Notes: a model not told the origin generated them from the letters alone. DNA of 53,960 nucleotides from Ruminococcus sp. AM36-2AA (GCF_003461955.1 NZ_QTYB01000016.1:22149-76108); one strand, 5' to 3'. Counted from the stretch's first letter, positions 1 to 9,272 are shown. Program-made: numbers and translations.

Positions 1-618
1 ATTCATCCCAGGCTGCTGCATTCCAACCGCATTTGGTGTCAGGGCGGCTATGATCTGATGACCTGTCTGCTCCACTTCCATCAATTCACCTCTGTTATCG
101 CTGCTTATGGAAAAAGTATTCAAACGAAAATCCATATCATCAAACCATGGATTTTTTACCTTAATACGCATAGTATAATCAAATTCATACTTATATACCG
201 GTGGCTGATAGCTTACGGTTTCTCCATCCTTTGTTGTATATGTTTCCTCGTTCTGCTGTCGCTCTACATCAACTCTGCACTGCACAACAGCGGATAAAGG
301 AACTATATCCGGATTTTCATTGACATCCAGCTTCCGTGCAACAGTAAAATTCCCCTTATTGTCATCAATAAAAACATTGTAATTTCTGGTATTGATCTGA
401 CGTGTTATACAAAAATCCATTACGGCTTTTTTGTTTTTTTCACGATATTCCAGTTGACGTTTTATATCCTCTACCGTACTGTGCCGCCGGTCTTCAAACC
501 ATGGTGACAATTTTTTTGCACAATCCTTACACAGATTTCCGTCATCCAGTTTTCTGTTGCCTAATAAACCTATTTTCTCTCCGCAGATATCACAGATCTT
601 CTTATCAAATAATCCCAT
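1..618 (-). CDS. DUF4428-type zinc-ribbon protein, C-terminus cut by window edge
   Basis: The reading frame starts at an ATG (618) behind an AGGAGG site and stays open to the window edge, so at least 206 residues are present and the stop lies outside. Residues 1-40 hold a small zinc ribbon with paired cysteines C9/C12 and C30/C33 in a C-x2-C ... C-x2-C layout, which is the DUF4428 pattern of clostridial proteins. After it comes a basic, charged stretch and then a beta-rich region with no recognisable catalytic motif. No function is known for the family. A role in binding membrane or protein partners is only a guess. The gene runs away from the recombinase remnant and has no visible operon partner inside the window. 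Confidence 0.75.
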   Translation of the reverse strand, partial: MGLFDKKICDICGEKIGLLGNRKLDDGNLCKDCAKKLSPWFEDRRHSTVEDIKRQLEYREKNKKAVMDFCITRQINTRNYNVFIDDNKGNFTVARKLDVNENPDIVPLSAVVQCRVDVERQQNEETYTTKDGETVSYQPPVYKYEFDYTMRIKVKNPWFDDMDFRLNTFSISSDNRGELMEVEQTGHQIIAALTPNAVGMQQPGMN

Positions 619-905
619 ACCCAATCCTCCTTCTTTTTATATTTGTGTTTTTGTTTATCTACATTATGCGTGAATGCTTCGCCATTTGCACTAGCATCTC
701 TGACAGTAACTGAATTCATCTCCACATCAATGGCAGGATCTCAGGATCGTATCTAAAAATCCTGTCCATTTCTATATGTTCAGGATATACCGTATGGGAT
801 ACTCTCTGCCAGACACAACCGTCCCGAGGATGTCAAGTAAAAACCACAAAGTTTTTACTATTTTTTTTGCGTTTTTTTCCCATAAAACCGTTGTTTTCAT
901 ACAGA

Positions 906-998
906 GGACGTTTCATTAAGGTTACAAAAATACAGGGGTGGACGTTATATAAATGCTATAGACTTTCATATAGTGGATGTTGTATAAAGACTACAAAA
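906..998. repeat. three degenerate direct repeats, 34-35 nt period, in a 384-nt gene-free stretch
   Basis: The gap between 619 and 1002 holds no convincing gene. Near its right end three similar units begin at 906, 940 and 975, each starting GGACGTT or GGATGTT and followed about ten bases later by an AAR-n-yTAca block. They lie directly beside the remnant of a serine recombinase, so they could be decayed recombinase-binding or attachment sequence. They are imperfect and short, and chance similarity in AT-rich DNA is possible. Confidence 0.3.
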
Positions 999-1002
999 TC
1001 TA

Positions 1003-1350
1003 TTATTTCAATTCTTTCCAACACATCTCTATCCTTCCATCATCATGCATATAAATGGCTTTTACATATTTTTGAAGCACTTCCGGTGTCAACTTTTCAA
1101 ATCCCATAAATTCAATCATCTGATCAACCGGTATGTTTTTCTTCAACAATATTTCTTTCTCATCACCGATTAGATTTTCAACTTCTTGAATACGTTTCTG
1201 TAAATTTAGTTTCTCTTTTTCCAGTTGAGTTTTGGTTGAAGCGAACTGATCTCGAGTAATTTCCCCATTTCGATATTCTTCATACCCCTGAAGGTTCTGA
1301 GTTTTTATTTGCTCCAATCGCTTTTCACATTCCGCTTTTTCTTTACTATA
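1003..1350 (-). pseudogene. serine recombinase remnant (C-terminal coiled coil and tail)
   Basis: The frame encodes about 115 residues that match the end of large serine recombinases: a highly charged coiled coil (KEK, QLEKEKLNLQKR-type heptads) followed by the terminal module with 'VLQKYVKAIYMHDDGRIEMCWK', which resembles the C-terminal ends of TnpX-like proteins. The catalytic resolvase domain, the recombinase domain and the zinc ribbon are absent. The open frame fades out near 1350, just before the promoter region of the TetR gene. An internal ATG at 1317 gives an open frame but is not a credible start. This is a relic of an older integration, distinct from the intact recombinases at 7.7-10.9 kb. 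Confidence 0.7.
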
Positions 1351-1415
1351 TAAAGAAATGGATTTGTGTTATACTTTATTCAAGAATGCTGATAAGCTAT
1401 GGGAGGGAAGCGACT

Positions 1416-1994
1416 ATGCAAAATCCAGTTCCTGACGAAAGATATTCTGTGGCAGATGAAGCCATCCTGGGCGCTTTTTTTAAACTAATAAAGAAAAAAA
1501 CTCCTGACCAGATCACTGTATCCGATATCACAAAAACAGCTGGTATCGCGAGAAGCACTTTTTATAATCATTATCAGGACATCCCCTCTCTTGTATCTGC
1601 TGTTGAAGAAAAGACGATCCATGATGTTTTCTCCATAATGGAAAAATTTCATCCTGAAAATGACCGCGATATCTGTCAGTCCTATTTTTTGACGATCTGC
1701 CGCTATACAATGGAAAATCCTTTTCTTTCCAGTCTTCTGAGTACACCTCACGGGAATGATCTATTCGAAAAAATGCTGACTATGCTTCATCACTATGTCA
1801 CCGCTACTACCTCCAGTGCCAGACCCGGCAGACATACAAAAGAGGAAATATCTTACGTGATCACCTGTGCGATCGGCAGTACGATCGGTGTCCTTCACAA
1901 ATGGACAAGGGATAATTTTGATCTTGCACCAGAAGTAATTGCAGGAATTCTGACTCAGATTTTCCTGTCTGGCATGCTGCCTCTTTTATCCTGA
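1416..1994 (+). CDS. TetR/AcrR-family transcriptional regulator
   Basis: This 192-residue protein has a TetR-type N-terminal helix-turn-helix: 'TVSDITKTAGIARSTFYNHYQDI' is split around residues 36-58, with the usual STFYxHY recognition helix. The all-helical remainder would be the ligand and dimer domain. I chose the ATG at 1416 because GGGAGGGAAG sits just upstream; an in-frame ATG at 1386 lacks such a site. The gene converges on the acyl-ligase/ACP/condensation cassette and shares a terminator with it. That makes it a plausible local repressor of the cassette, but no operator was identified and the ligand is unknown. Confidence 0.85.
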   Translation: MQNPVPDERYSVADEAILGAFFKLIKKKTPDQITVSDITKTAGIARSTFYNHYQDIPSLVSAVEEKTIHDVFSIMEKFHPENDRDICQSYFLTICRYTMENPFLSSLLSTPHGNDLFEKMLTMLHHYVTATTSSARPGRHTKEEISYVITCAIGSTIGVLHKWTRDNFDLAPEVIAGILTQIFLSGMLPLLS

Positions 1995-2020
1995 GTGTCC
2001 TGCATATAAACAGCATAGCA

Positions 2021-2055
2021 AAACCCGTCTGAGCAATTCACTCAAACGGGTTTTT
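2021..2055. terminator. bidirectional terminator between TetR gene and acyl-ligase gene
   Basis: The stem AAACCCGT...ACGGGTTT (with an inner TGAG/CTCA pairing) is followed by a T run on the plus side, with the A run on the other side serving the minus strand. It lies between two convergent genes. Confidence 0.8.
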
Positions 2056-2056
2056 A

Positions 2057-3601
2057 TTATGCCTGTGGCTCATCGATCAGGACATCCTGTCTCCTGATTT
2101 TCTTTGTCGTGCTGCGTATAAACGGATTTTTCCGGATCACCAGACCTGTAATACGACGGTAGGTCGGCTGATTTTTATTGTATTCATCCAGAAATTCCTG
2201 AAGCTGTGAACGAATCATCTCCGTATCCAGTGCCTTTGCCTCCACAACTGCCTGTTCCGGATAAATTCGGGCTGTAAGACCATTGTCCTCACCTGTTACA
2301 ATAACTTCACCCACAAGCGGATTCAGTGCAAGCTTGTTCTCGATTTCTTCCGGAGATACATTTTCTCCATTGGATAGAATGATCAGATTTTTCACCCGGC
2401 CATTAATAAAGAGATATCCATCTTCATCCATATAACCCTTGTCGCCAGTATGCAGCCAGCCATCTTTCAGTGTTTCAGCTGTCTCGTCCGGCATCTGATA
2501 ATACCCTTTCATAACACTTGTGCCTTTTACCAGAATCTCACCATTTTCAAATCTTATCTCCACATTCTCAAGTGGTCTTCCAATAGAACCCGGCTTATGA
2601 TTTTCCGGCGTATTATTACTGATAACAGGAGAACATTCCGACATGCCATATCCTTCCAGAATCTGAACACCATACTCTGCAAAACGATCAATATAGTACG
2701 GATCCAGATGTGCGCCACCGGTAAAAATCGTCTGCAGTTTTCCACCGAAAACTTTTTCTGCAAGAACTGCCTTCGGGATTTGTGGATCAGCTGCTGCCAG
2801 TCTCTTATAAATTGTTTCAATCATCATCGGAACCATGAGCATGATATCGGGTTTAAAAATGCTCATATTTCTGACCATATGAAGCAGAGAGTCATTAATA
2901 CAGATAGTTGCTCCCTGAGAAAAACCTTTCAGCCAGTCCATGACAAGACAGAATGCATGATGGATTGGAAGTACACTGAGCATGGCAGTTCCGGGTTCTG
3001 CTGAAATCTTAACTGCCTCAACATTAGATGCCAGATTATTCTGTGTCAGCATAACCCCTTTGCTCTTTCCTGTCGTTCCGGACGTAAAGATAATCGTCGC
3101 AATATCTTCTGCTGACGGGCAGGAAGCATCTGCTGATGCGTTAATTCCTGTGTTTCTCAGCTCATTGATACTGTACACGCCTGAAGGTACATCCTCCACC
3201 TCTTCCTGAAGCATCCATACTTTCTGGAGTTTCGGACAGTTTGCAAGGAACGCTTCCAGATAAGGTCTGTGTTTCGGACTTAAGAAGAGTGCTTCAGAAT
3301 CGGATCGGTTTATCAGATCGATCAGTTCTTCACATGGGAGTGCTGCGTCCAGCGGCACCGCTGTAATACATCCTGTAATAATTCCCAGATAACTTTCGAT
3401 CCATTCTACAGAACTGGTTCCGATCAATGCAATATGCTTTCCTGCAAAGTCTTCTGCAAGAAGTCCTTTTCTGGTGGAAATCACGTTTCTCAATATTTCG
3501 CTGTAACTTCTCTCCAGAACTTCTTTCCTGTTAAGCCATTTTACTGCTTTGACTTCGCCAAATTTCTGTACACTTTCTTCTAATATATCCCTGATCAGCA
3601 T
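2057..3601 (-). CDS. AMP-binding acyl/fatty acid ligase (ANL superfamily)
   Basis: This 514-residue ANL-superfamily enzyme adenylates a carboxylic acid and passes it to a thiol, either CoA or a carrier protein. Visible core motifs are the P-loop FTSGTTGKSKG (about residues 170-180), GYGMSE (about 315), the TGD motif (about 385), and the hinge 'GRVKNLIILSNGENVSPEEIE' (about 400-420). The C-terminal 'RSTTKKIRR' holds candidate catalytic lysines. The start at 3601 follows AAGGAGGAGAAAAAC; an upstream in-frame extension overlaps the acyl carrier protein gene. Its partner is most likely the adjacent carrier protein rather than free CoA, because ligase, carrier and condensation-like genes sit in one transcript. 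Substrate unknown. Confidence 0.9.
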   Translation of the reverse strand: MLIRDILEESVQKFGEVKAVKWLNRKEVLERSYSEILRNVISTRKGLLAEDFAGKHIALIGTSSVEWIESYLGIITGCITAVPLDAALPCEELIDLINRSDSEALFLSPKHRPYLEAFLANCPKLQKVWMLQEEVEDVPSGVYSINELRNTGINASADASCPSAEDIATIIFTSGTTGKSKGVMLTQNNLASNVEAVKISAEPGTAMLSVLPIHHAFCLVMDWLKGFSQGATICINDSLLHMVRNMSIFKPDIMLMVPMMIETIYKRLAAADPQIPKAVLAEKVFGGKLQTIFTGGAHLDPYYIDRFAEYGVQILEGYGMSECSPVISNNTPENHKPGSIGRPLENVEIRFENGEILVKGTSVMKGYYQMPDETAETLKDGWLHTGDKGYMDEDGYLFINGRVKNLIILSNGENVSPEEIENKLALNPLVGEVIVTGEDNGLTARIYPEQAVVEAKALDTEMIRSQLQEFLDEYNKNQPTYRRITGLVIRKNPFIRSTTKKIRRQDVLIDEPQA

Positions 3602-3644
3602 GTTTTTCTCCTCCTTCACTTTTCTGCGGACAACAGCTTCATTC

Positions 3645-3875
3645 TTACTGAAGCTCCTCCAGAAGCTTAAGCGCCTCTTCAAGAGTTGTAATTTGGGTCA
3701 CTTCGGTTTCCTCAAGTTCAATGTCAAAGGTATCCTCAAGCTCTCCCAGAAAAGACATGAAATCCAGAGAAGTGAATCCCAGATCCTCACGGAATCTCAT
3801 TTTCCCCGTCATCTCCTCCGGTTTCACTTTGCTGTACTGCGCTACAATATTTTTAAATTCCATTTCCTGATTCAT
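3645..3875 (-). CDS. acyl carrier protein
   Basis: This 76-residue acidic, helical protein has the phosphopantetheine site in 'DLGFTSLDFMSF'; Ser36 is the predicted attachment residue, and the usual D-S-L is T-S-L here. A good AGGAGG site precedes the ATG by eight bases. It lies between the condensation-like gene (upstream, 27-bp gap) and the AMP ligase (downstream), all co-directional. It is therefore likely a dedicated carrier loaded by that ligase rather than the housekeeping fatty-acid AcpP. No phosphopantetheinyl transferase is encoded in the window, so modification would rely on a cellular one. Confidence 0.9.
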   Translation of the reverse strand: MNQEMEFKNIVAQYSKVKPEEMTGKMRFREDLGFTSLDFMSFLGELEDTFDIELEETEVTQITTLEEALKLLEELQ

Positions 3876-3902
3876 TCCATTTCCTCCTCGTATTTTTGAT
3901 TT

Positions 3903-5291
3903 CTATACCTGTTCCATAATCTCTCCGATGCTCATATCCGGCTCTGCGATCCCCTTAAAAAGAATACGCATCATATAATAATAAAGCAGTTCCATGTCAT
4001 GCTCTTCCAGATGAGCAGTCTGATAATGATAGGAGAAGTTCATGCCGCCATCCTCAGTATGAGATACGGTCAGATACATTTTTTTGGTTGCGGCACCATT
4101 TGCAAACCATTTGGCATGCTGACGAACAGTCCCAAGCATTTCATTCTCCACCTTCACCGGCATTGGCTGATAGGTCAGATAGCAGCTTTCATAGCTGGTA
4201 TGCTCCGGTGTATGGTATCTCTTTCTCATCTCATCCACGATAAGTGTCGGATCGTAATTGCTGTGCATATAAATTCGATTCTGCATATTCTGGATTTCAT
4301 AAGCTGCCGAAAGAAAATCTGTCTCCGGTGAGATCACTGTTCTGCACGGAAACATAATGGTTCTGCTTCCCCCTGAAGTCCATTCGTCATGGGTAGAACG
4401 TCTGGATATAAAATTCTGGATCGTAATATCTTCCTGTCCGTTATTTACTTTTGACAGATAAGTACGAATACCAAGCAGAAGCAGATTCGTCATGGAAAGT
4501 TGATGATTCATACAGAAATCCATCAGGTTCTGTGTCGCATACGGTTCCAGATGATAATCCTTTACTGCAACAAACAGCTCGTTCATTTCAATATCAGAAG
4601 CACGAAGCTTTGGATCTCCATGACGTTTTCTTGCTCCCTCCAGTACAGACGGTCCCTGTATATCAGAATATAACGGCTCACCCAGTGCATCCAGCTGGTC
4701 ATCCCAGAATTTTTTGTCTTTTGCAAAACGCTTTTCATTGCCCGCTTTTGCAAGATCTTTTTTCAGGACCGTCTCAAAATCAACCAGTTCCTGTGGGCAG
4801 GCTGTTCCATATCTGTAATGCGTATATAATTGGAACAGGTCTTCAATCATAACTACAAGCCCACAGGAATCGATCAGTCTGTGATCCATATGTAAAAAGA
4901 AACCATTGTATCCTTCCGGAAGCTTCAACATAATAAATTCACACATCGGGATATTATCTCCGTCAAATGTTTCATAAGCCCACTGCTGCATCAGCTCATC
5001 TGCCTTTGCCAGACTTTCCATTCCCGACAGATCCTTCAGCTCAATATCTCGCGAATCCTGCTTCTCTATATACTGTTTTACATTTCCATCTTTATCCGGC
5101 TTTGTAAAACGGACTCTGGTACAGCCTGAACGCTCTGTTTCCATCTGAATACATTTTTTTAATAATCCAAAATCCAGTTCTGCCTGTACAGAAGCCACAA
5201 CACTTACACCGGATACCTGCTGTGTACCATAATCCATGATCCAGTTATGATGCATCTTCTGAGCTGCCGTCAAAGGATAATAATTTCTCAT
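3903..5291 (-). CDS. condensation-domain / alcohol acyltransferase-like protein
   Basis: This 462-residue stand-alone protein begins 'YYPLTAAQKMHH', typical of NRPS condensation domains. Its active-site signature is degenerate HHxxxDG: residues D136-H137-R-L-I-D141-S142. The second, catalytic His and the structural Asp are kept, the first His is Asp and the Gly is Ser. The later 'LLLLGIRTYLSKVN...ITIQNFISRRS' stretch fits the floor-loop half of the fold. It probably transfers the acyl group from the neighbouring carrier to an amine or alcohol acceptor. The ATG at 5291 was chosen because GGAGG lies 11 nt upstream and because the terminator of the preceding gene overlaps any longer version. Product unknown. 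Confidence 0.8.
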   Translation of the reverse strand: MRNYYPLTAAQKMHHNWIMDYGTQQVSGVSVVASVQAELDFGLLKKCIQMETERSGCTRVRFTKPDKDGNVKQYIEKQDSRDIELKDLSGMESLAKADELMQQWAYETFDGDNIPMCEFIMLKLPEGYNGFFLHMDHRLIDSCGLVVMIEDLFQLYTHYRYGTACPQELVDFETVLKKDLAKAGNEKRFAKDKKFWDDQLDALGEPLYSDIQGPSVLEGARKRHGDPKLRASDIEMNELFVAVKDYHLEPYATQNLMDFCMNHQLSMTNLLLLGIRTYLSKVNNGQEDITIQNFISRRSTHDEWTSGGSRTIMFPCRTVISPETDFLSAAYEIQNMQNRIYMHSNYDPTLIVDEMRKRYHTPEHTSYESCYLTYQPMPVKVENEMLGTVRQHAKWFANGAATKKMYLTVSHTEDGGMNFSYHYQTAHLEEHDMELLYYYMMRILFKGIAEPDMSIGEIMEQV

Positions 5292-5433
5292 ATAATAGAT
5301 AACCTCCATTGTCCCGTTTTTCTTCTTTATCCGAGACAGAAAACATTGTATATATGCTTCAGGTGAAAAAATATCATATCTTCTCAGGAAATACCAGTAC
5401 CCCCAGGACTTAATGAACACTTTACAAAAAAAT

Positions 5434-5523
5434 GACCGGGACTTATCATACATTTAACATAACAGTTCAAAGGTGTATTTCTGCTATGTACTATGTCTGA
5501 TAAATCCCGGTCAGGATTTTTTA
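5434..5523. terminator. strong hairpin terminator separating hydrolase and condensation-like genes
   Basis: GACCGGGAcTTATCA (5434-5448) pairs with TGATAAaTCCCGGTC (5498-5512), leaving a 49-nt loop. A seven-T run follows on the minus strand and a six-T run on the plus strand. It ends transcription of the alpha/beta hydrolase before the acyl cassette, so the cassette needs its own promoter between about 5291 and 5434. Confidence 0.75.
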
Positions 5524-5530
5524 TGTCCGT

Positions 5531-6499
5531 TTAATCGTATTTCTCAAAGAATTCCATCATCTTGCGCTGATACAGTTCCGGATCCACATAGGCACTGCAC
5601 AGATGCCGTGCTCCCGGTATGATCACCAGTTCCTTCTCTGCCCTGCAGAGCATATAATTCTGAAAAGAGTTATTCGGATACACATAGGTGTCCTTTTCTC
5701 CATGGAAAAAGAGAACCGGTCTTGTATTTTTTTTCATAGCTTCGGCAGTATCTGCATCTTTCATATGAAATCCTGCCAGAAGAGAACAGAACCAGTCCAG
5801 TTCCATCAGAAGCAGTGGAATATGATGCAAATGGAACCAGTTAGCTGCCATATCACGCATCTGTCCTTCCATAGACTGAAAACCACAGTCCGCGATCAGG
5901 CCTTTTACCTCCGCCGGGAGTGTATGTCCTGCTGCCATCAGTACAGCAGCCGCCCCCATGGACTGTCCATACAGATAAATTGGAAGCTTCTCTTTGTTTC
6001 GTTCAGATACATAGACTGCCCATTGCTGCACATCCCATTGTTCTTTTGCTCCAAAGGTAATATATTTTCCCTCGCTGTCGCCGCAGCAGCGATGTTCTAT
6101 AAACAGGACATCACACTGATGTTCATGCAGATATTTTGCCATGAATGACAATGTGCCAAAACGGCTGCCACGATATCCATGGCTTAATATGACAATCCGT
6201 TTTGCATATTCTGTCGGCAGGTATAATGCATGCAGTTTTAATCCGTCAATGCTTTTGATATAACAGTTCTGCATCTTCTGTTCAAGGCACCAGGCCTTAC
6301 TCTCATTATATTCTCTTGCATAACCATTCCTGGGATGATTTTCCCTGATATGAGACAGTTCAAACCATTTCTTTCTTTCCTTTTTGTGCTCTCCTCTTTT
6401 GCAGCAGACCACCATATTAAAAAAACGCCATCCCACCTCCAGTGATCCCAGAAAGACAGCCAGCAGTATTGCAAATGGCTTAATTAATTTTTTCTTCAT
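5531..6499 (-). CDS. membrane-anchored alpha/beta hydrolase
   Basis: This 322-residue serine hydrolase of the BAAT/prolyl-oligopeptidase-like alpha/beta group has an N-terminal hydrophobic anchor (IKPFAILLAVFLGSLEVGW). 'ILSHGYRGSR' is the oxyanion-region motif. The nucleophile elbow is GQSMG (Ser near 178). The acid is likely the Asp of 'HGEKDTYVYP' (near 266) and the base is the His of 'GARHLCSAY' (near 298). The start at 6499 follows GGGGAAATCGTG. It lies 24 nt after a small XRE remnant and before the acyl cassette, but a strong terminator separates it from that cassette. Substrate unknown; esterase or thioesterase activity is plausible. Confidence 0.85.
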   Translation of the reverse strand: MKKKLIKPFAILLAVFLGSLEVGWRFFNMVVCCKRGEHKKERKKWFELSHIRENHPRNGYAREYNESKAWCLEQKMQNCYIKSIDGLKLHALYLPTEYAKRIVILSHGYRGSRFGTLSFMAKYLHEHQCDVLFIEHRCCGDSEGKYITFGAKEQWDVQQWAVYVSERNKEKLPIYLYGQSMGAAAVLMAAGHTLPAEVKGLIADCGFQSMEGQMRDMAANWFHLHHIPLLLMELDWFCSLLAGFHMKDADTAEAMKKNTRPVLFFHGEKDTYVYPNNSFQNYMLCRAEKELVIIPGARHLCSAYVDPELYQRKMMEFFEKYD

Positions 6500-6523
6500 C
6501 ACGATTTCCCCGCAGTCCACATT

Positions 6524-6655
6524 TTAGAATAAGAATCCTGGCATTTTTCTTGTTCCCCTTTCCCATTCTGTTACAATTCTGTAGGGAATTTCAAAGTACT
6601 CACAAAATTCTTTTCTGTTCATTCCTGTGCTTTCGCGTAATTCTTTTATTTCCAT
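6524..6655 (-). pseudogene. truncated XRE-type helix-turn-helix protein (43 residues)
   Basis: This 43-codon frame begins 'MEIKELREST', contains 'NRKEFCEYFEIPYRIVTEWERG' as a clear XRE helix-turn-helix, and stops early at 'MPGFLF'. Related clostridial proteins normally continue ('MPEYL...') for another 15-30 residues, so this looks truncated by a small indel. A GAGG site precedes the ATG. It might still bind DNA, but I treat it as a remnant. It is co-directional with the hydrolase 24 nt downstream. Confidence 0.6.
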
Positions 6656-6723
6656 ATTTATTCTGCCTCTACATACACACATGGTGTATATATCATAGCA
6701 TATTTTTCTATAAATACAATATT

Positions 6724-7632
6724 TTAATCTGGCAGACTACTTTCCAAACAGAGTCGTCCCCATCCCACCTCCACATTCGGATATTCCTCATACCCGCCCA
6801 CACGCTGTGCACCTTTCCGCAGGTATGCCTTTACCTTTTCTCCGTAAAGAAACGGATCATTTCCTTTCACGATTCCCCACTCCATAAGCAGAGCTGCGCT
6901 TCCGCTGACAAAGGGTGCCGCAAAGGAGGTACCAGTGACAGTGGCGTAGCCTCCGCCGGGAACCGGGGCGGAGATGGATACACCGGGAGCTGCGAGGTCA
7001 GGCTTCCGGATCGGCAGGAACTGACTTCCCCTTCCGGAAAAATCTGCGTAGGCATTCTGTCTGGAATCATAAGCTCCAACAGAAATAACTTTTCCGGCAG
7101 TGGAAGGAATCGTCAAAGTTCCCACAGCCCGCGGAGAATAAAACCCGGTTCCGCGATTCAGTACATTTCCACCCGGCAGCCAGAGGAAATACTGTCCGGA
7201 GCGCACACGTTTTCCACTTAAAAGAACTTTCCACACACCGCTGTCCACATAATTACCCTCAGAAATGAAATCTATGTAGATTTCCTGGGACAGCTGATAG
7301 GGACCGGGTTTTCCATAATAGATCAGAAGCTCTGTATTTTCCAGCAGATGCCGCTGTGGCCCCAGCCTTTCATATAATGGACCGATCCGTTCTCCGGACG
7401 GACTTTCCAGATAAATTTCCATCTCATCTTCATAATCCTTCCATAACTGTACATTTAATGTGGGCTCAAAAGCTCCCACCGCCAACTGGATCTCTTCTGT
7501 TTTCCCCTGCTGCAGGATTCCTCCTGCATGCCAGGGCTGGCTGCCGTTATTTCCGGTTCCTGTAACGATCACAGTCCGCCCCATGGCCGCAACTGTATCA
7601 ATATAGTTTTCCAGAAGGGAATCCCCTCTGTG
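6724..7632 (-). pseudogene. C-terminal half of S8 subtilase interrupted by the mobile element
   Basis: This is the Ser half of a clostridial subtilisin-like protease. Reading from the element junction the frame gives 'THRGDSLLENYIDTVAAMG', then the oxyanion region 'VTGTGNNG', a CspB/CspA-type beta insert, and the catalytic serine motif 'GTSFAAPFVSGSAALLMEWG'. A TGA of element origin (7636-7638) lies immediately upstream in frame. An internal ATG at 7584 gives a 286-residue open frame, but it cannot make an active protease without the Asp and His halves at 31807-32625. Joining the two pieces across the att core gives one frame of about 575 residues, the usual family length. Confidence 0.9.
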
Positions 7633-7655
7633 TGTTCATTATAACTAGGGGAAAA
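7629..7655. mobile_element. left attachment junction of the integrated element
   Basis: Chromosomal ...CCCCTCTG is followed by the core TG (7631-7632) and the element half-site TGTTCATTATAACTAGGGG plus AAAA. Read inward, this half-site matches the one at the other end (TGAACCTTATAATTAAGGG plus AAAA) at 18 of 23 positions. That dyad is expected of the two arms of an attP for a large serine recombinase. Confidence 0.8.
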
Positions 7656-7679
7656 TTACTGTAAAAAAATTTGCAGTCT

Positions 7680-9272
7680 TTACACTGCCTGTTTTTCTAC
7701 CGGATAAGGCGACTGATACTTAAATACAATATCAATGCTCTTATCTCCATTCACAACAATTTTTTCAATCAATTCTGTCACAATTTCTCTTGTCACTTCG
7801 GATAATGTTCCATACTTGATAAATTTCTCTATCCAGTTTTCATAAGATTCTTCTGCCTCTCCAAAGCTGTCTTTCTCTTGTTCTGCCAACTGAATCTTCG
7901 CCCTGATATCTTTATCCTGCTTTTCATATTCTGCCTTATAGGAGAGATATTCTTCTTTATCCAGAACACCATCTACATAATTTTCGTAAGTTTTCTTTTT
8001 ATACTTTTGGACAGCCGCAAGTTCTTTTTGTAACCGTTCAATCTGCTGGTCTGCTTCTGCACATCGTCTCTGCACCTCCTTCTTCCTATCTGCTACTTTT
8101 AATATTTCATCCTTATCACTTTCTTTCAGTGCCAGTTCCGCTTGTCTTTGGATTTCATTTTTTACAATAGAATCCAATACTTCTTTTTTAATGAAATGAG
8201 AATAACAAACTGTGTTTCCTTTTTTGTGATAGGTACCGCACTCATAACCGTCCCGACAAGTAACCCTCTGGAAATTATATCCGCAATCTCCACAAACAAT
8301 AATTCCTGCGTATGGATTTACCTTTCTCACTTCGCTATTAAATCCCGGTGTCCGTGTTCTTTTCTTCATAAGTTCCTGTACCTGCTCAAAAGTATCTTTG
8401 CTAATAATTGCTTCGTGCATTCCTTCCACAATATACTGCTGTTCCTCTGGAATATATTGATACTTTTCCACTTTATAGGATATCTTTTCTGATTTATGCT
8501 GTACCATAGCCCCTGTATAAACTCTGTTTCGCAAAATTACATTGATCGTAGGATATGCCCAGCCCTTTGCACCCGCTTTTTCTAATGCATTGGCATATTT
8601 CAATCCCTGCACCTTTCTCTTATACTCTGACGGTGTCAGAATTCCTTCCTGATTCAGTTTCTTTGCAATACCATCCCTGGAATATCCTTCCAAACTCATA
8701 TAAAAGATTCTCCGTACCACTTTAGCTGCTTCTTCATCTACAAGAAAATGATGCTTATCTGCCGGATCTTTTACATATCCATATGGGGCAAACCCAGACA
8801 TAAACTGTCCCCGTTTCTTCTGGGCGGTCAATGCACCTCTGATTTTCTTAGATATATCACGACTATACATATCATTAAACAACGTCTTAAACTGTGCCAA
8901 TTCTTCATTACTGTGATGAACAGAATCCACGCCATCCAAAATTGCAATATAACGCACACCCAAAGATGGAAAAACACGCTCAATATAGTTACTGGTTTCA
9001 ATATGTTCACGCCCAAGCCGGGAAATATCTTTCGTAATAACGCCTTGAATTTTCCCTTTGTAGATATCCTCCATCATCCGCTGAAATTCCGGTCTATTCG
9101 CAAAATAAAGCCCCGAATAACCGTCATCAATATAAATATCTGCGATTTCCAGATCCTCTGATTTAGTCACATACTCACGAATCAGTTTCATCTGATTTTC
9201 AATACTCTCACTAACTTTATTCTCTCCATCATCCTTCGACAGACGACAATATACACCCATCTGATACATCAT
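7680..9272 (-). CDS. large serine recombinase (TnpX-like), second of a pair
   Basis: This 530-residue enzyme has an N-terminal resolvase domain with the nucleophile in 'YCRLSKDD' (Ser12) and the motif 'DISRLGREH'. A recombinase domain lies at about 160-270 ('GYSRDGIAKKLNQEGI', 'NRVYTGAMV'), followed by a zinc ribbon ('CGDCGYNF' ... 'CGTYHKKGNTVC'), a long coiled coil, and a tail ending 'VTELIEKIVVNGD'. Its ATG overlaps the stop of the upstream recombinase (ATGA), so the two are translationally coupled and probably act together. It is the gene nearest the left junction, as usual for integrases. It is full length and apparently intact. Confidence 0.92.
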   Translation of the reverse strand: MMYQMGVYCRLSKDDGENKVSESIENQMKLIREYVTKSEDLEIADIYIDDGYSGLYFANRPEFQRMMEDIYKGKIQGVITKDISRLGREHIETSNYIERVFPSLGVRYIAILDGVDSVHHSNEELAQFKTLFNDMYSRDISKKIRGALTAQKKRGQFMSGFAPYGYVKDPADKHHFLVDEEAAKVVRRIFYMSLEGYSRDGIAKKLNQEGILTPSEYKRKVQGLKYANALEKAGAKGWAYPTINVILRNRVYTGAMVQHKSEKISYKVEKYQYIPEEQQYIVEGMHEAIISKDTFEQVQELMKKRTRTPGFNSEVRKVNPYAGIIVCGDCGYNFQRVTCRDGYECGTYHKKGNTVCYSHFIKKEVLDSIVKNEIQRQAELALKESDKDEILKVADRKKEVQRRCAEADQQIERLQKELAAVQKYKKKTYENYVDGVLDKEEYLSYKAEYEKQDKDIRAKIQLAEQEKDSFGEAEESYENWIEKFIKYGTLSEVTREIVTELIEKIVVNGDKSIDIVFKYQSPYPVEKQAV

